From NCBI RefSeq assembly GCF_014646255.1, contig NZ_BMNC01000006.1:124001-188000 (forward strand): a stretch of DNA of 64,000 bases, in the 5' to 3' direction. Position numbers and translations under genes: made by a program. The notes beneath the pieces were generated by a model. That model ran no database searches. It saw only the letters and a program-made list of their open reading frames with translations, and had not been told where the DNA came from. The DNA comes from Lentzea pudingi. GTDB taxonomy: Bacteria; Actinomycetota; Actinomycetes; Mycobacteriales; Pseudonocardiaceae. Within the stretch, counting starts at the first letter, position 1, and the number at the start of each line of letters is the position of its first letter. This document shows positions 1 through 10,154 of this stretch, piece after piece.

Positions 1-1892
1 AGTTGGGTGTCGATCCCGGACGGGGCCTGCGCGCGGTGGAGGCGGAGGCGCTCGCGTGCCCGCCCCCGGACTCCGGCACGGGGCTGGTCGGACGGCAGCG
101 TGAGACCCAGGACGTCGTGCGGCTGCTGGAGAAGTCACGGCTCGTGACGCTTACAGGACCGGCGGGCTGCGGCAAGTCCCGGCTCGCCCAGCACGTCACG
201 CCGTCGTCCACGGTGGTCGACCTGACGTCCGCGTCGTGCGTCGAGGACGCGGTCGCGGCGGCGTTCGCGATCACCACGCGTGAGCTGAGCACGCTCGGGA
301 ACGCGTTGATGGTGCTGGACAACTGCGAGCACCTGAGGGCCGCATGTGCGGCGTTCGTCGAGGCTCACCCACAGCTGCGTGTGCTCGCCACGAGCCGTGA
401 ACCCCTTGCTGTGCCAGGCGAAACGGTCTACCCGCTGCCGCCGCTGGCCGTTCCCGACCCGGACGTGCACCGCTCGTTGGCCGAACTGGTCGCCTATGAC
501 GCCGTGCGGCTGTTCTTGGACCGTGCGGCACACACGTACACCGACGCCGACGCACCGGCGATCGCCCAGCTCTGCGCGGCGCTCGACGGCCTGCCGCTGG
601 CGCTGGAACTGGCCGCCGCCCGCACCTCCGTCCTCACGCCCGCCCAGATCGTGCGGCGGCTACGCGACCGGTTCGGTCTGCTGGGACCGTTGCGGGCCGC
701 GATCGCGTGGAGCCACGACCTGCTGACGTCGTCGGAACGCACGCTGTTCGCCGATCTCGCGGTGTGCGCGGGCGGGTTTCCTGCGGACCTGGTGGAGGCG
801 CTGGGCAGTTCGCTCGACGCGCTGACCGGACTGGTGGCGAAGTCGCTCGTGCGGGTGTCCCGGGTGGCGGGCGAGACCCGTTTCTCCATGCTGGAAACCG
901 TTCATGCGTTCGCGATGGAGCAAGACTCTTCCGCTCACGAGCGTGCCGCCGACTTCTTCTTATGTCTGGCCGAATGCGCCGAGGCCGACCCCACAGGCAC
1001 GTTGCTCAACGAGTTACGTGTGGAGCACGCGAACCTGAGACGCACCATGGACTGGTTCATGTCGACCGGTGACGCGGGCAAGATCCTGCGTCTGGTGGTG
1101 GCGTTGACCCGCTACTGGCACCGCACCGGCAACTACGATGAGGGCCGGCGGTGGCTGACTGTGGCACTGGAAGGCTCAGGACCGTTGCGTGGCAAGGCTT
1201 TGGCGTCGGCGGCGTCGCTGGCCCTGCTGGAGTGCGACTACCCCGAAGCGGTGCGCTATGCTCAAGATGGATTGAAGACCGATCCATCTCTGGCCGGAAG
1301 GCTGCACCGGCTGCTCGGCTCGGTCGCGCGAGAACGCGGACATTACGAAGCTGCGCTCCACCATTACCAAGAGGCTGCGTGCGCCTCGAACCCGATGGAC
1401 GCCGCCTACGCCCGGCAACTCGCGGGCGCCACGTCCTGGCTGGCCGGTGATCTCGTGGTGGCCGAGGCCGACCTTCAGGCCTCACTGAAGTCACTGCGCG
1501 AACTGGGCGACCGGCGCGGTGCCACGTCGTCGCTCGCCTACCTCGGTGCCGTCGCCTGGTACCGCGGCGATGCCGCGCGGGCGCGCGCGATACTCGACGA
1601 AGCGCTGGACACGTTCGGGGAACTCGAGTTCAAGGAGGGCATCGCCTGGGCACTGAACCTGCTCGGTGTGGTCGAACAGGGCACCGGCAACCCGCGGGTC
1701 GCGCGGCCGTTGCTGGAGCGCAGTCTCACGCTGCACCGCGAACTGGGCGACCGCTGGCGTGAGGCGAGCGTCCTGGAGGCACTCGCCCGCTCGACGGGCC
1801 GGCGGGAGCTGCTGAGCGAGGCCGCGGCGATCCGGGCCAGGATCGACGCGCCGGTGCCGACCGTCGAACAGGACATGGCGCGCTCTGGTTAG
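1..1892 (+). CDS. AfsR/SARP-type transcriptional regulator, C-terminal part (5' partial)
   Basis: The reading frame is open to the left edge. The first full codon (position 3) reads LGVDPG, which is the usual end of a bacterial transcriptional activation (BTAD) domain, so the DNA-binding and BTAD parts lie outside the window and the TTG at 3 is not a real start. Visible parts, counted from position 3: an NB-ARC/STAND ATPase with P-loop GPAGCGKS at residues 52-59, Walker B ALMVLDN at 101-107 and the GLPLAL motif at 196-201, then a TPR-rich tail from about residue 340. Such proteins are cytoplasmic ATP-dependent activators, often of secondary metabolism. It ends 63 nt before the next gene on the same strand. 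Family assignment is firm; the target genes are unknown. Confidence 0.85.
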   Translation, partial: LGVDPGRGLRAVEAEALACPPPDSGTGLVGRQRETQDVVRLLEKSRLVTLTGPAGCGKSRLAQHVTPSSTVVDLTSASCVEDAVAAAFAITTRELSTLGNALMVLDNCEHLRAACAAFVEAHPQLRVLATSREPLAVPGETVYPLPPLAVPDPDVHRSLAELVAYDAVRLFLDRAAHTYTDADAPAIAQLCAALDGLPLALELAAARTSVLTPAQIVRRLRDRFGLLGPLRAAIAWSHDLLTSSERTLFADLAVCAGGFPADLVEALGSSLDALTGLVAKSLVRVSRVAGETRFSMLETVHAFAMEQDSSAHERAADFFLCLAECAEADPTGTLLNELRVEHANLRRTMDWFMSTGDAGKILRLVVALTRYWHRTGNYDEGRRWLTVALEGSGPLRGKALASAASLALLECDYPEAVRYAQDGLKTDPSLAGRLHRLLGSVARERGHYEAALHHYQEAACASNPMDAAYARQLAGATSWLAGDLVVAEADLQASLKSLRELGDRRGATSSLAYLGAVAWYRGDAARARAILDEALDTFGELEFKEGIAWALNLLGVVEQGTGNPRVARPLLERSLTLHRELGDRWREASVLEALARSTGRRELLSEAAAIRARIDAPVPTVEQDMARSG

Positions 1893-1955
1893 CGTTCGGG
1901 CAACGCCCCGTTGTCACTCTCTCCTCAGGCAAGAAACCGAAGAGGGGAAACGACA

Positions 1956-2438
1956 ATGAGACTGCGCATCGCCGCCGCCGCGCTCGCCATCGGACTGTGC
2001 ACCGCCGGTGTCGCCCAGGCGGACGACGTCCCGCCGGAGTTCCAGAACAGACCACCCCTGGCGGCCTGCTACAACGCCGTGCCCACGATCGTCGGGGCGG
2101 GCTTCATCACCGGCGGCCCCGGGGCGGACGTGATCCTCGGCAGCAACGGGCCGGACGTGATCGTCGGCCTGGGAGGCAACGACATCATCATCGGTCTCGG
2201 CGCCGACGACGTGATCGCCGGCGGTCCCGGCAACGACCTGATCTGCGCCGGCTGGGGCGACGACAAGGTCGACGGCGGTCTGCACCACGACACCGTCCAC
2301 GGCGAGCCCGGCAACGACAAGATGCTCGGCGGTGACGGGATGGACCTGCTGTCGGGCGAACTGAACTTCGACGAGGGCGACGGCGAGGCGGGGTTCGACT
2401 TCTGCACGGCGTCCACCGAGGTCCAGATTAGCTGCTAA
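1956..2438 (+). CDS. Secreted calcium-binding RTX-repeat protein
   Basis: 160 aa. I chose ATG 1956 over the upstream TTG at 1911 because a purine-rich AGAGGGG ribosome site lies 9 nt before it and the protein then begins with a clean signal peptide (MRLRIAAAALAIGL...), with likely cleavage after AQA at residue 22. The mature part carries hemolysin-type nonapeptide repeats of the GGxGxDxIxG kind (about residues 50-145), which bind calcium in a parallel beta-roll outside the cell. A C-terminal Cys pair is present. There is no catalytic domain, so it may be structural or adhesive. It is convergent with the next gene and overlaps its 3' end by 11 nt, leaving no room for a separate terminator. Confidence 0.8.
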   Translation: MRLRIAAAALAIGLCTAGVAQADDVPPEFQNRPPLAACYNAVPTIVGAGFITGGPGADVILGSNGPDVIVGLGGNDIIIGLGADDVIAGGPGNDLICAGWGDDKVDGGLHHDTVHGEPGNDKMLGGDGMDLLSGELNFDEGDGEAGFDFCTASTEVQISC

Positions 2439-5373
2439 CGGCCGCTTGACGCAACAGGATCTCCGTGGCGGGGTCGGGGCTGATCCCGATCTGCCGCAAC
2501 GAGTCCAGCACGCGCGCACGCGTCCTCACCATCCTGTGTGGATTGCGTGCGCGCACTGCCGCGGCGAGCGCGAGCCGGTGCCCGCGCGGTTCGAACGGCT
2601 CCAGCTCCAAGGCGCGTTCCGCGAGTTGGTGGGCCTCGGCCGGATCTCCCGTGACGAGCCTCAGTTCGCCCAGCGTCAACAGGTTCCGCACGTGCCTGGT
2701 CCTGATGTCGGTGATCTCGGCCTCGCACAGGTCGGTCAGGTCCGGGAGCGGCTCGCCTCGCCACAGCGCCACGGCGTCGTCGGCGCCCGACTCCTGGAAC
2801 GACCACAGGTCCACCGTCAGCTGGTCGCTCCGGACGAGCCGGATCGTCTCGCTGTCGCTGCGCAGGAAGTAACTGGCCTCGCCACCCGCGCGGCCCGGTT
2901 CCAGCAACCGCCTGAGGTGCGTCATCGTGACGCGCAGGTTCCGGGCGGCGCTGGCGGCGTCGAGTTCGGGCCACAGCAGATCCATCGCCCGCTCGCGGGA
3001 CAGCGAGGCGCGCAACGTGAGAAGGCCGAGGAGCTGCCGGACGCGTGCCCTGCGCAGTTCGGGTGCGTCGGTCGCGACGCCGTTCCTCGTGACGCGCATC
3101 GGCCCGATGACCTCGATGCCGATGGGGTGGTCCGGTGGCGCGGGCACGGTGGCGAGGAGTCTGGCTGCGCCGGCGGCGAGGTCCGGATCCCTGGCGAGCT
3201 CGCGGAACTGGCGGTGCACGGCCGTTCCGACCCGGTCGGCGAGCCAGGTGCCCAAGTGCGTGCTGCCCGCTGCCGCCTGCCTCGCGGCGAGTTCGGCGGA
3301 CCACGGCAACGGCAGGAAGCACAGCGCGTGTGCTGCGGGCAGGTCTTTCCGCAGATCGCCGTTCCTCGCGTCGAGGAGCGCGCGCCCGGCGGCTCGTGCC
3401 TTGCGGTGCGATGGCCCCAGATCGGTGTTGTCCCACCGTTCTCTGAGTTCGTCGCTGAGCACGTACCCGAGCGTGAGGAACCGGCGCAGGTGCCGTTCGG
3501 CGAGCGTGATCTCCAGCGGCCACCGGTCCAAGTGCTGCTTGTAGAGGTCGCGGGCCAGGTCTTCCTCCCCGCGCGTGACGGCCGCCGCGGCTTGCGCGGC
3601 ACACGCCAGCACCGCGTCACGCGGGTTGTCCTGCTCCGCCGGCAGCTCCGGCCCGGACTCACCGAACGACGCCGCGATGACCGCGTGGATGGCGCGCGCC
3701 ACGAACTCGTCGCGAGCCGTGCTGTCCGTGCCGTCTCCTTGGAACCCAACGGCTTCCCCGTCGAACCAGCGCGCCGTCGCGGCATGACGACGTGCCAAGT
3801 CGTTCGCGAGCATCCGTTCGGCGAGTTCGGCCGCTTCTCTCCCCCGCCCGCACATGGCCAGGCAATGCACGTGAAACCTGATCGTGGACACCGCAAGCGC
3901 TTGGGGCACAGCGGTCACGGGCGCCTGGACGAGATGCGTGAGCGCCGCCTCGGGGTCGCCGGCGAGTTCGGCGACCACCGCGGCGACGCTGTGCTGGAGC
4001 ACCTTCAGCACCGGCGACTGCGCGTCGAGCCGTTGGGCCCGTTGGGCGACAGCGGCCAGCCGGACCAGATCACCCCGGGAGTGCGCGGTGATCACAGCCT
4101 GCCCGAGCGCCACCGCCGCACTCTCGTGGTCACCGGCATCGAGCATCAGCGCGCACGCCCGGTCGACCAGGCAGTCGATCGAGGGATCGGTGAAGTCGTT
4201 GGCGTGCACCACCGCGGCCTTCAACAACAGGAACGCCGCCTCTTGCTCGTGCCGCACAGGAACCGCTTTGAGCCACTTCTGAGCCGTGGCGCTCGGCAGG
4301 ACCGACAGCGTGGTCCGCACGAGCTCGACCGCGAGCGCGGCGAGCAACGCCCAGTCCCCGGCACGACACGCGACCCGCCCAGCCGCAGCCAGATCCCCGC
4401 GCCCGGTGAGCACCTCGACGGCCCTGCCCCGCAGATGACCGGTGGACACGAGACCCGCCCACAGGTCGTGGGCCCGGTAGCGCCCGTCGTCGAGCCGGTC
4501 GACCAGCGGAACCTCCCGCGTGAGGTGTTCCAGGTCGGTGCACTCCCCCGCCACCACGCGGACCTCCTCGGCCGTCGCGGACCCGAGGACGACCAGCGCG
4601 GCCAACGAGGTGCGCGTCCGCTCGGGCAGCCGGCTCAGCACTTCCTCGGCGGCGTAACGCCACGACGCGGCCGGACCGGCCGTGAGCGACAACCGGACGA
4701 GTGCCGGCCACCCCTGCAGGTCCTCGGTCAGCTCACGCCCGAGCTTGCGGGCCAGTGCGGACGTCTCGGCACCGGTGAACGCCAGGTCCTTCGTCCCGAT
4801 GACCGCCACCTCCCCCGCCGCCTGCCTCCGAGCCAGCGGAAGGGCGGGCGTCGAGCGCCCGGACAGCACGAGGTGCGCGGTGTCGGGCAGGGCACGCGCG
4901 ACCTGCGCGAGCAACTCCGCGCCCGGCGACCCGTCCGGCACCTCGTGGACGTCGTCGAGCAGCAGGCACACGTCCAGCGGAGCCTTGCCCCGCAACGCCG
5001 CGAGGACCTCACGCGTTTCGCCCCCAAAGCTCGGGTGTCCGAGGGCGCTCAGAATCGCCGCCGCCAAGCGGGCAGCGTCCTCGTGGCCAGGACCGCACGT
5101 CACCCAGGCGTCGATGCCGCGCGGCGCCAGGAGGTTCGCACGGACGGCCTGCGCCAGCGCCGTGGTCTTGCCGAAGCCGGGACCGGCGGTGACCAGCGTG
5201 ACCGGGCGGGACCAGCGGGTGCCGAGGCGGTCGACCAGACGCAGCCGGGGCAGCTCGACGTCGAGCGGGCGCGGTACCGCGCGCGGACCGGTCGTGTTGT
5301 CCCCCACGGTGGGCGGAGGTGCGCGGAGGGCCGGAAATACGCGCCCGGCAGGCTTGCGCAGGGGTACCCCCAA
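2428..5373 (-). CDS. MalT-like STAND ATPase regulator with C-terminal BTAD domain
   Basis: 981 aa. The N-terminal half is a MalT/LuxR-type STAND NTPase: P-loop GPGFGKTT at residues 64-71 and Walker B DVCLLLDD at 134-141, followed by a long helical TPR-like middle. Instead of the usual C-terminal LuxR helix-turn-helix, the last 240 residues or so (from IGIEVIGPMRV) look like a winged-helix plus BTAD module as in SARP/AfsR proteins. The domain order is thus the reverse of AfsR. The TTG start at 5373 has an AGGGG 8 nt upstream; a GTG about 66 nt further in is possible. It stands alone, with a repeat-filled non-coding region upstream. Likely a large ligand/ATP-responsive activator; targets unknown. 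Confidence 0.75.
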   Translation of the reverse strand: MGVPLRKPAGRVFPALRAPPPTVGDNTTGPRAVPRPLDVELPRLRLVDRLGTRWSRPVTLVTAGPGFGKTTALAQAVRANLLAPRGIDAWVTCGPGHEDAARLAAAILSALGHPSFGGETREVLAALRGKAPLDVCLLLDDVHEVPDGSPGAELLAQVARALPDTAHLVLSGRSTPALPLARRQAAGEVAVIGTKDLAFTGAETSALARKLGRELTEDLQGWPALVRLSLTAGPAASWRYAAEEVLSRLPERTRTSLAALVVLGSATAEEVRVVAGECTDLEHLTREVPLVDRLDDGRYRAHDLWAGLVSTGHLRGRAVEVLTGRGDLAAAGRVACRAGDWALLAALAVELVRTTLSVLPSATAQKWLKAVPVRHEQEAAFLLLKAAVVHANDFTDPSIDCLVDRACALMLDAGDHESAAVALGQAVITAHSRGDLVRLAAVAQRAQRLDAQSPVLKVLQHSVAAVVAELAGDPEAALTHLVQAPVTAVPQALAVSTIRFHVHCLAMCGRGREAAELAERMLANDLARRHAATARWFDGEAVGFQGDGTDSTARDEFVARAIHAVIAASFGESGPELPAEQDNPRDAVLACAAQAAAAVTRGEEDLARDLYKQHLDRWPLEITLAERHLRRFLTLGYVLSDELRERWDNTDLGPSHRKARAAGRALLDARNGDLRKDLPAAHALCFLPLPWSAELAARQAAAGSTHLGTWLADRVGTAVHRQFRELARDPDLAAGAARLLATVPAPPDHPIGIEVIGPMRVTRNGVATDAPELRRARVRQLLGLLTLRASLSRERAMDLLWPELDAASAARNLRVTMTHLRRLLEPGRAGGEASYFLRSDSETIRLVRSDQLTVDLWSFQESGADDAVALWRGEPLPDLTDLCEAEITDIRTRHVRNLLTLGELRLVTGDPAEAHQLAERALELEPFEPRGHRLALAAAVRARNPHRMVRTRARVLDSLRQIGISPDPATEILLRQAAVSS

Positions 5374-5445
5374 GCCGGGAACCCCTACATCTCACCGTAC
5401 TCAGCGGGTCCGACAAGATCGGCGGACGCGGACGGCCCGCAGGTC

Positions 5446-5855
5446 AGGCGGTGCGGACCCGGCGGTGCGGACCCTGCGGACCCGGCGGTGCGGGCCCTGC
5501 GGACCCGGCGGTGCGGGCCAGGCGGCGCAGGTCAGGCGGCGCGGGCCTAGCGGCACGGGTCAGGCCGCGCGGATCTAGCGGCGCAGGTCAGGCGGTGCGG
5601 ATCTGGCGGTGCGGGCCTAGCGGCACGGGTAAGGCGGCACGGGCCTGGCGGTGCGGGCCCAGCGGCACGGGTCAGGCGGCACGGGCCTAGCGGCACGGGC
5701 CTGGCGGTGCGGACCCAGCGGCACGGACCTAGCGGCGCAGGTCGGCGGCGCGGACCTAGCGGGCGCAGGCAGGCGGCGCGGGCCTGGCGGGCGCAGGTCA
5801 GGCCGCGCAGGTCAGGCCGCGCGAGCCAGGCCGCGCGAGCCAGGCGACGCGGGCC
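5446..5855. repeat. Tandem array of a 14-nt unit, about 30 degenerate copies
   Basis: The unit is close to NRGCGGYRCGGRYC, for example TAGCGGCACGGGTC alternating with AGGCGGTGCGGACC. Nearly every copy is exactly 14 nt; two early copies are shortened to 9 nt. Because 14 is not a multiple of 3, a translated copy repeats only every 42 nt (14 residues), which argues against selection as protein. Confidence 0.9.
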
Positions 5856-5950
5856 ACGGCTCGGCGGTGAGCTGGGCGCTGGGTGGCGAGGGCTTTGGGC
5901 AGTGACGAAGCCGTTCAGGTCGGTTCGGCGCGATCGTCGGCCTTCCCAGC

Positions 5951-6080
5951 CGGGTGCGGTGGGGCCCGCCTGTCCGGCCACGTGCGGTGAGGTCCGCCCT
6001 GTGGGGCCAGCTGTGGTGAGAGGCCCGCCTCGTGCGGCCACGTGCGGTAAGGCCGCCTTGTGCGGCCAGGTGCGATCAGG
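5951..6080. repeat. Second degenerate tandem repeat, unit about 28 nt, 4-5 copies
   Basis: Copies begin GGCCACGTGCGGTRAGG or close variants (near 5976, 6004, 6036 and 6064). The spacing of 28-32 nt is twice that of the upstream 14-nt array and shares its GTGCGG core, so the two blocks may have a common origin. Non-coding as far as can be seen. Confidence 0.65.
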
Positions 6081-6249
6081 CCAGGCCAGCGGGCCCCGGA
6101 CAACCTTCATCGGCTGTGGCGGCTGGGCGGCGCGGCGTCCTAACCACGCCCAGTCAGATCGGCGGGCAAAGACCATCGCCGGCCAGCGTTCGAGCTGTCG
6201 GGCGGCGCATCGCGTTCAGCAGTGACGACCGTGGTCGATGCCGGACGCG

Positions 6250-6286
6250 GAACGGCCCGCCTCCCCTGGAGGGAGGCGGGCCGTTC
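6250..6286 (-). terminator. Rho-independent-type terminator hairpin after metK
   Basis: A perfect 16-bp stem (6250-6265 with 6271-6286) closes a 5-nt loop, 15 nt beyond the metK stop codon. There is no T-run, as is common in high-GC actinobacteria. It ends the long leftward transcript. Confidence 0.85.
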
Positions 6287-6301
6287 GGGACTGCGGAGCG
6301 G

Positions 6302-7504
<1,203 letters not shown>

Positions 7505-7541
7505 GGACACTCCTTCGTTGCTGGTTGGACTTGGGAAAATA

Positions 7542-8792
7542 CTACTGAGACCACGTCAAGCGAGCGGTAACCGCGTCCCACACGGCGGACGCCACTTGTG
7601 TCTTGGGGCCGTGGGGTATAGGCGTCTCGGCGCCGTCCGGGGACAGCAGCCAGCCGGCGTTGTCGTCCTGCTCGAACGCCTTGCCGTCGCCGACCGCGTT
7701 CAGGACCAGGAGGTCGCACCCCTTGCGGCGCAGCTTCGCCCGCCCGTAGTCGAGCACCGACGTCGTCTCGTCGCCGGTCTCCGCGGCGAACCCGACGATC
7801 AGCTGGCCGCTCCTACGTGCGGAAACGAGCTCCACGAGGATGTCGGGGTTCTTCGTCAGCGCGATCGGGTCCGGGTCGCCGTCGGTCTTCTTGATCTTGT
7901 GTCCGGTGAGGGACGACGGCCGGAAGTCGGCCACCGCGGCGGCCATCACGACCACGTCCGCGTCGGCCGCGACCTTGTGCATGGCGTCGCGCAGCTCCAC
8001 CGCCGAGCCGACCTTCACGAGGTCGACACCCGCCGGCGTGCTGAGGTCCGCCGTGTTCCCGGCGACCAAGGTCACGCGTGCGCCACGCTGGGCTGCCACC
8101 CTGGCGAGTGCGTATCCCTGCTTGCCGGACGACCGGTTGCCGATGAACCGCACCGGGTCGAGTGGTTCCCGCGTGCCGCCCGCGGAGATCGCGACGTGCA
8201 CGCCCTCCAGTGTCCGCGCGAGCGCGTCGCGGCGCACCAGCAGCAGCCGGGCCAGCTCGACGATCTCGGCCGGATCGGGCAGCCGGCCCTTGCCGGTGTC
8301 CTTGCCGGTGAGACGGCCAGAGGCCGGCTCGGCGACGATGACACCGCGTGACCGCAGCAACGCCACGTTGTGCTGGGTGGCCGGGTGCTCCCACATCTCC
8401 GTGTGCATCGCCGGCACCAGCAGGACCGGGCAGCGCGCGGTCAGCAGGGTGGTCGTCAGAAGATCGTCCGCTAGGCCGTGCGCGGCCTTCGCGATGAGGT
8501 TCGCCGTCGCCGGGGCGACCACGACGAGGTCGGCGTTCTGCCCGAGCTTGACGTGCGGCACCTCGTGCACGTCGTCGAACGGGTCCGCGGACACGACCTG
8601 GCCGGACAGCGCCTCGAACGTGGCGGCTCCCACGAACTTCAACGCCCCCTCGGTGGGGACGACCCGCACGGAGTGACCGGACTCGGTCAGCCGGCGCAGG
8701 ACCTCACAGGCCTTGTACGCGGCGATGCCCCCGCCGACCCCAAGAACGACCTTGGGGCGAACAGGGGCATCAGCGTCAGATGACGCCGTCAC
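7542..8792 (-). CDS. coaBC: Bifunctional phosphopantothenoylcysteine decarboxylase / phosphopantothenate-cysteine ligase
   Basis: 416 aa; carries out two successive steps of coenzyme A synthesis. The N-terminal CoaC flavoprotein half has GGGIAAYKACEV, the active-site His (H80 in HEVPHVKL), the APATAN segment and the substrate-recognition PAMHTEMWEHP region. The C-terminal CoaB half begins near ISAGGTREPLDPVR and includes RSSGKQGYALA and the KIKK segment. GTG start at 8792 overlaps the rpoZ stop by 4 nt (GTGA), so the two are probably translationally coupled. Confidence 0.95.
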   Translation of the reverse strand: MTASSDADAPVRPKVVLGVGGGIAAYKACEVLRRLTESGHSVRVVPTEGALKFVGAATFEALSGQVVSADPFDDVHEVPHVKLGQNADLVVVAPATANLIAKAAHGLADDLLTTTLLTARCPVLLVPAMHTEMWEHPATQHNVALLRSRGVIVAEPASGRLTGKDTGKGRLPDPAEIVELARLLLVRRDALARTLEGVHVAISAGGTREPLDPVRFIGNRSSGKQGYALARVAAQRGARVTLVAGNTADLSTPAGVDLVKVGSAVELRDAMHKVAADADVVVMAAAVADFRPSSLTGHKIKKTDGDPDPIALTKNPDILVELVSARRSGQLIVGFAAETGDETTSVLDYGRAKLRRKGCDLLVLNAVGDGKAFEQDDNAGWLLSPDGAETPIPHGPKTQVASAVWDAVTARLTWSQ

Positions 8793-9067
8793 TCGCCCTC
8801 GGTGTGCTCGAGAAGGCCAGCGTGGATCTCGCGGAGCGCGATCGACAGAGGCTTCTCACGCGGGCCCGGCTCGACGAGCGGGCCGACGTACTCGAGCAGG
8901 CCCTCGCCGAGCTGCGCGTAGTAGTCGTTGATCTGGCGGGCACGCTTCGCGGCGTAGATCACCAACGCGTACTTCGAGCTCACCTGCTCAAGCAGGTCGT
9001 CGATCGGCGGGTTGGTGATGCCCTCCGGAGAACCGGTCAGGTGACCGAGCTCGGTGTGGGTGATCAC
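8789..9067 (-). CDS. rpoZ: RNA polymerase omega subunit
   Basis: 92 aa with the omega core (NPPIDDLL, SKYALVIYAAKRARQIN) that clamps beta-prime during RNA polymerase assembly; actinobacterial omega proteins of about 90-110 aa are normal. An ATG at 9073 is in frame, but the AGGAG at 9075-9079 sits 1 nt before it and 7 nt before GTG 9067; that GTG also forms a 4-nt GTGA overlap with the gmk stop, as elsewhere in this operon. I therefore prefer 9067. Confidence 0.93.
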   Translation of the reverse strand: MITHTELGHLTGSPEGITNPPIDDLLEQVSSKYALVIYAAKRARQINDYYAQLGEGLLEYVGPLVEPGPREKPLSIALREIHAGLLEHTEGE

Positions 9068-9666
9068 TCGCATACTCCTGAAATTCGTGGTCCGACCATC
9101 AAGGATAGCAAGTCGGCTGCGGCCGACTTCACGTCGGCGTTCACGACGACCTCGTCGAACTCCTTCTCGGCCGCCAGCTCCTCGCGAGCGATGACGAGCC
9201 GGCGTTCGACGACGTCCGGGTGTTCGGTGCCCCTGCCGGTCAGCCGGTCGACCAGGTGCTCCCAGGACGGGGGCATGAGCATGACCAGCTGGGCTTGCGG
9301 CATCGCCTCGCGGACCTGCCGCGCGCCCTGCAGTTCGATCTCGAGCAGGGCGGGACGGCCGGAGGCCAGAGCTTCTTCGACGGGCCTGCGAGGGGTTCCG
9401 TAGCGGTTTCCGGCGAAGTCGGCGTGTTCGAGGAACTCGCCGTCGGCGACCATCTGCTGGAACTTCTCGTGGTCCACGAAGTGGTAGTGCACTCCGTCGA
9501 CCTCGCCCGGCCTCGGCGTCCTGGTGGTCACCGAGACGGAAAAGTAGACGTCGGGCTGCTGCCTGCGCAGCTCCGCCAGGACGCTGGACTTGCCAACGCC
9601 GGACGGCCCGGACAAGACGGTGAGGCGGGAACGGGCAGCACCCGTCCCCGCCTCGGTGCCAATCAC
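9064..9666 (-). CDS. gmk: Guanylate kinase
   Basis: 200 aa; phosphorylates GMP to GDP. P-loop GPSGVGKSS near residue 20, the SVTTRTPRPGEVDGVHYHF GMP-binding stretch and the lid region (WEHLVDRLTGRGTE) are all present at standard length. GTG start overlaps the mihF stop by 4 nt and its own stop overlaps rpoZ by 4 nt. Confidence 0.96.
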   Translation of the reverse strand: MIGTEAGTGAARSRLTVLSGPSGVGKSSVLAELRRQQPDVYFSVSVTTRTPRPGEVDGVHYHFVDHEKFQQMVADGEFLEHADFAGNRYGTPRRPVEEALASGRPALLEIELQGARQVREAMPQAQLVMLMPPSWEHLVDRLTGRGTEHPDVVERRLVIAREELAAEKEFDEVVVNADVKSAAADLLSLMVGPRISGVCE

Positions 9667-9980
9667 TCTCCGCTGAACTCGGAAAGCAGGGCCTTGCGCT
9701 GGCGGTCACCGAGACCGCGCAGGCGACGGCTGGGAGCGATCTCGAGGCGCTCCATGATCTGCTGCGCACGCACCTTGCCGACGCCCGGGAGGGCCTCGAG
9801 GAGCGCGGACACCTTCATCTTGCCAAGGATCTCATCGCTCTCGGCGGACTTCAGCACTTCCGTCAGGGTCGTGCCGCCACGCTTGAGGCGCTCCTTGAGC
9901 TCAGCCCGGACGCGACGAGCGGCAGCAGCCTTCTCCAGCGCTGCGGCCCGCTGCTCCTCGGTAAGCTGGGGAAGAGCCAC
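9663..9980 (-). CDS. mihF: Actinobacterial integration host factor
   Basis: 105 aa nucleoid protein (mIHF/sIHF family). The frame is open for another 89 codons upstream, but GTG 9980 has a GGAGG 5 nt before it and gives the typical N-terminus MALPQLTEEQRAAALEKA. The helix-two turns-helix part (LPGVGKVRAQQIMERLEI) is conserved; it binds DNA non-specifically and affects supercoiling, DNA architecture and development. It heads the mihF-gmk-rpoZ-coaBC-metK transcription unit behind its own promoter. Confidence 0.93.
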   Translation of the reverse strand: MALPQLTEEQRAAALEKAAAARRVRAELKERLKRGGTTLTEVLKSAESDEILGKMKVSALLEALPGVGKVRAQQIMERLEIAPSRRLRGLGDRQRKALLSEFSGE

Positions 9981-10022
9981 GATTTCCTCCGTGGTGTGGA
10001 TTCTTTTCGGATCGGTGCCGCG

Positions 10023-10052
10023 AACATACCGACCGCAATTGCCTGAGTACAA
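10023..10052 (-). promoter_or_regulatory. Candidate promoter of mihF-gmk-rpoZ-coaBC-metK
   Basis: On the minus strand TTGTAC (10047-10052), an 18-nt spacer and TATGTT (10023-10028) form a good housekeeping -35/-10 pair. It would start transcription about 35 nt upstream of mihF. Sequence-based guess only. Confidence 0.55.
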
Positions 10053-10154
10053 CGTGACCCAGTCAGGTAAATCCTCAGCGGTCATGAGTGAAGCGGCGGG
10101 TGGTAGTAGTACCAAACCATCCGGCGGCCTGATCACCGCCACCGGCAACTCGTC

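Larger units (their letters stand above)
5374..6249. other. Non-coding region of about 0.9 kb filled with GC-rich repeats
   Basis: Between the MalT/BTAD regulator and metK I find no convincing gene. Several open frames cross it on both strands (for example 5547-6176 minus), but they exist only because the repeats lack stop codons; none has a ribosome site or recognisable protein. It holds the 14-nt tandem array (5446-5855), a related block of about 28-nt units (5951-6080), and otherwise featureless sequence. In many actinobacteria priA and fmt follow metK; here that order is broken. Confidence 0.7.

Noticed and set aside
2446..5550. 1034-residue frame on the plus strand opposite the MalT/BTAD regulator
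   Set aside because: An antisense shadow in high-GC DNA; no domain, while the minus-strand protein has clear ATPase and BTAD motifs.
5547..6176. 209-residue open frame on the minus strand over the repeats, with a 14-residue internal periodicity
   Set aside because: The periodicity follows directly from the 14-nt DNA repeat; there is no ribosome site and no recognisable domain.
7505..7541. SAM riboswitch before metK
   Set aside because: Only 37 nt separate metK from coaBC; no room for the structure.
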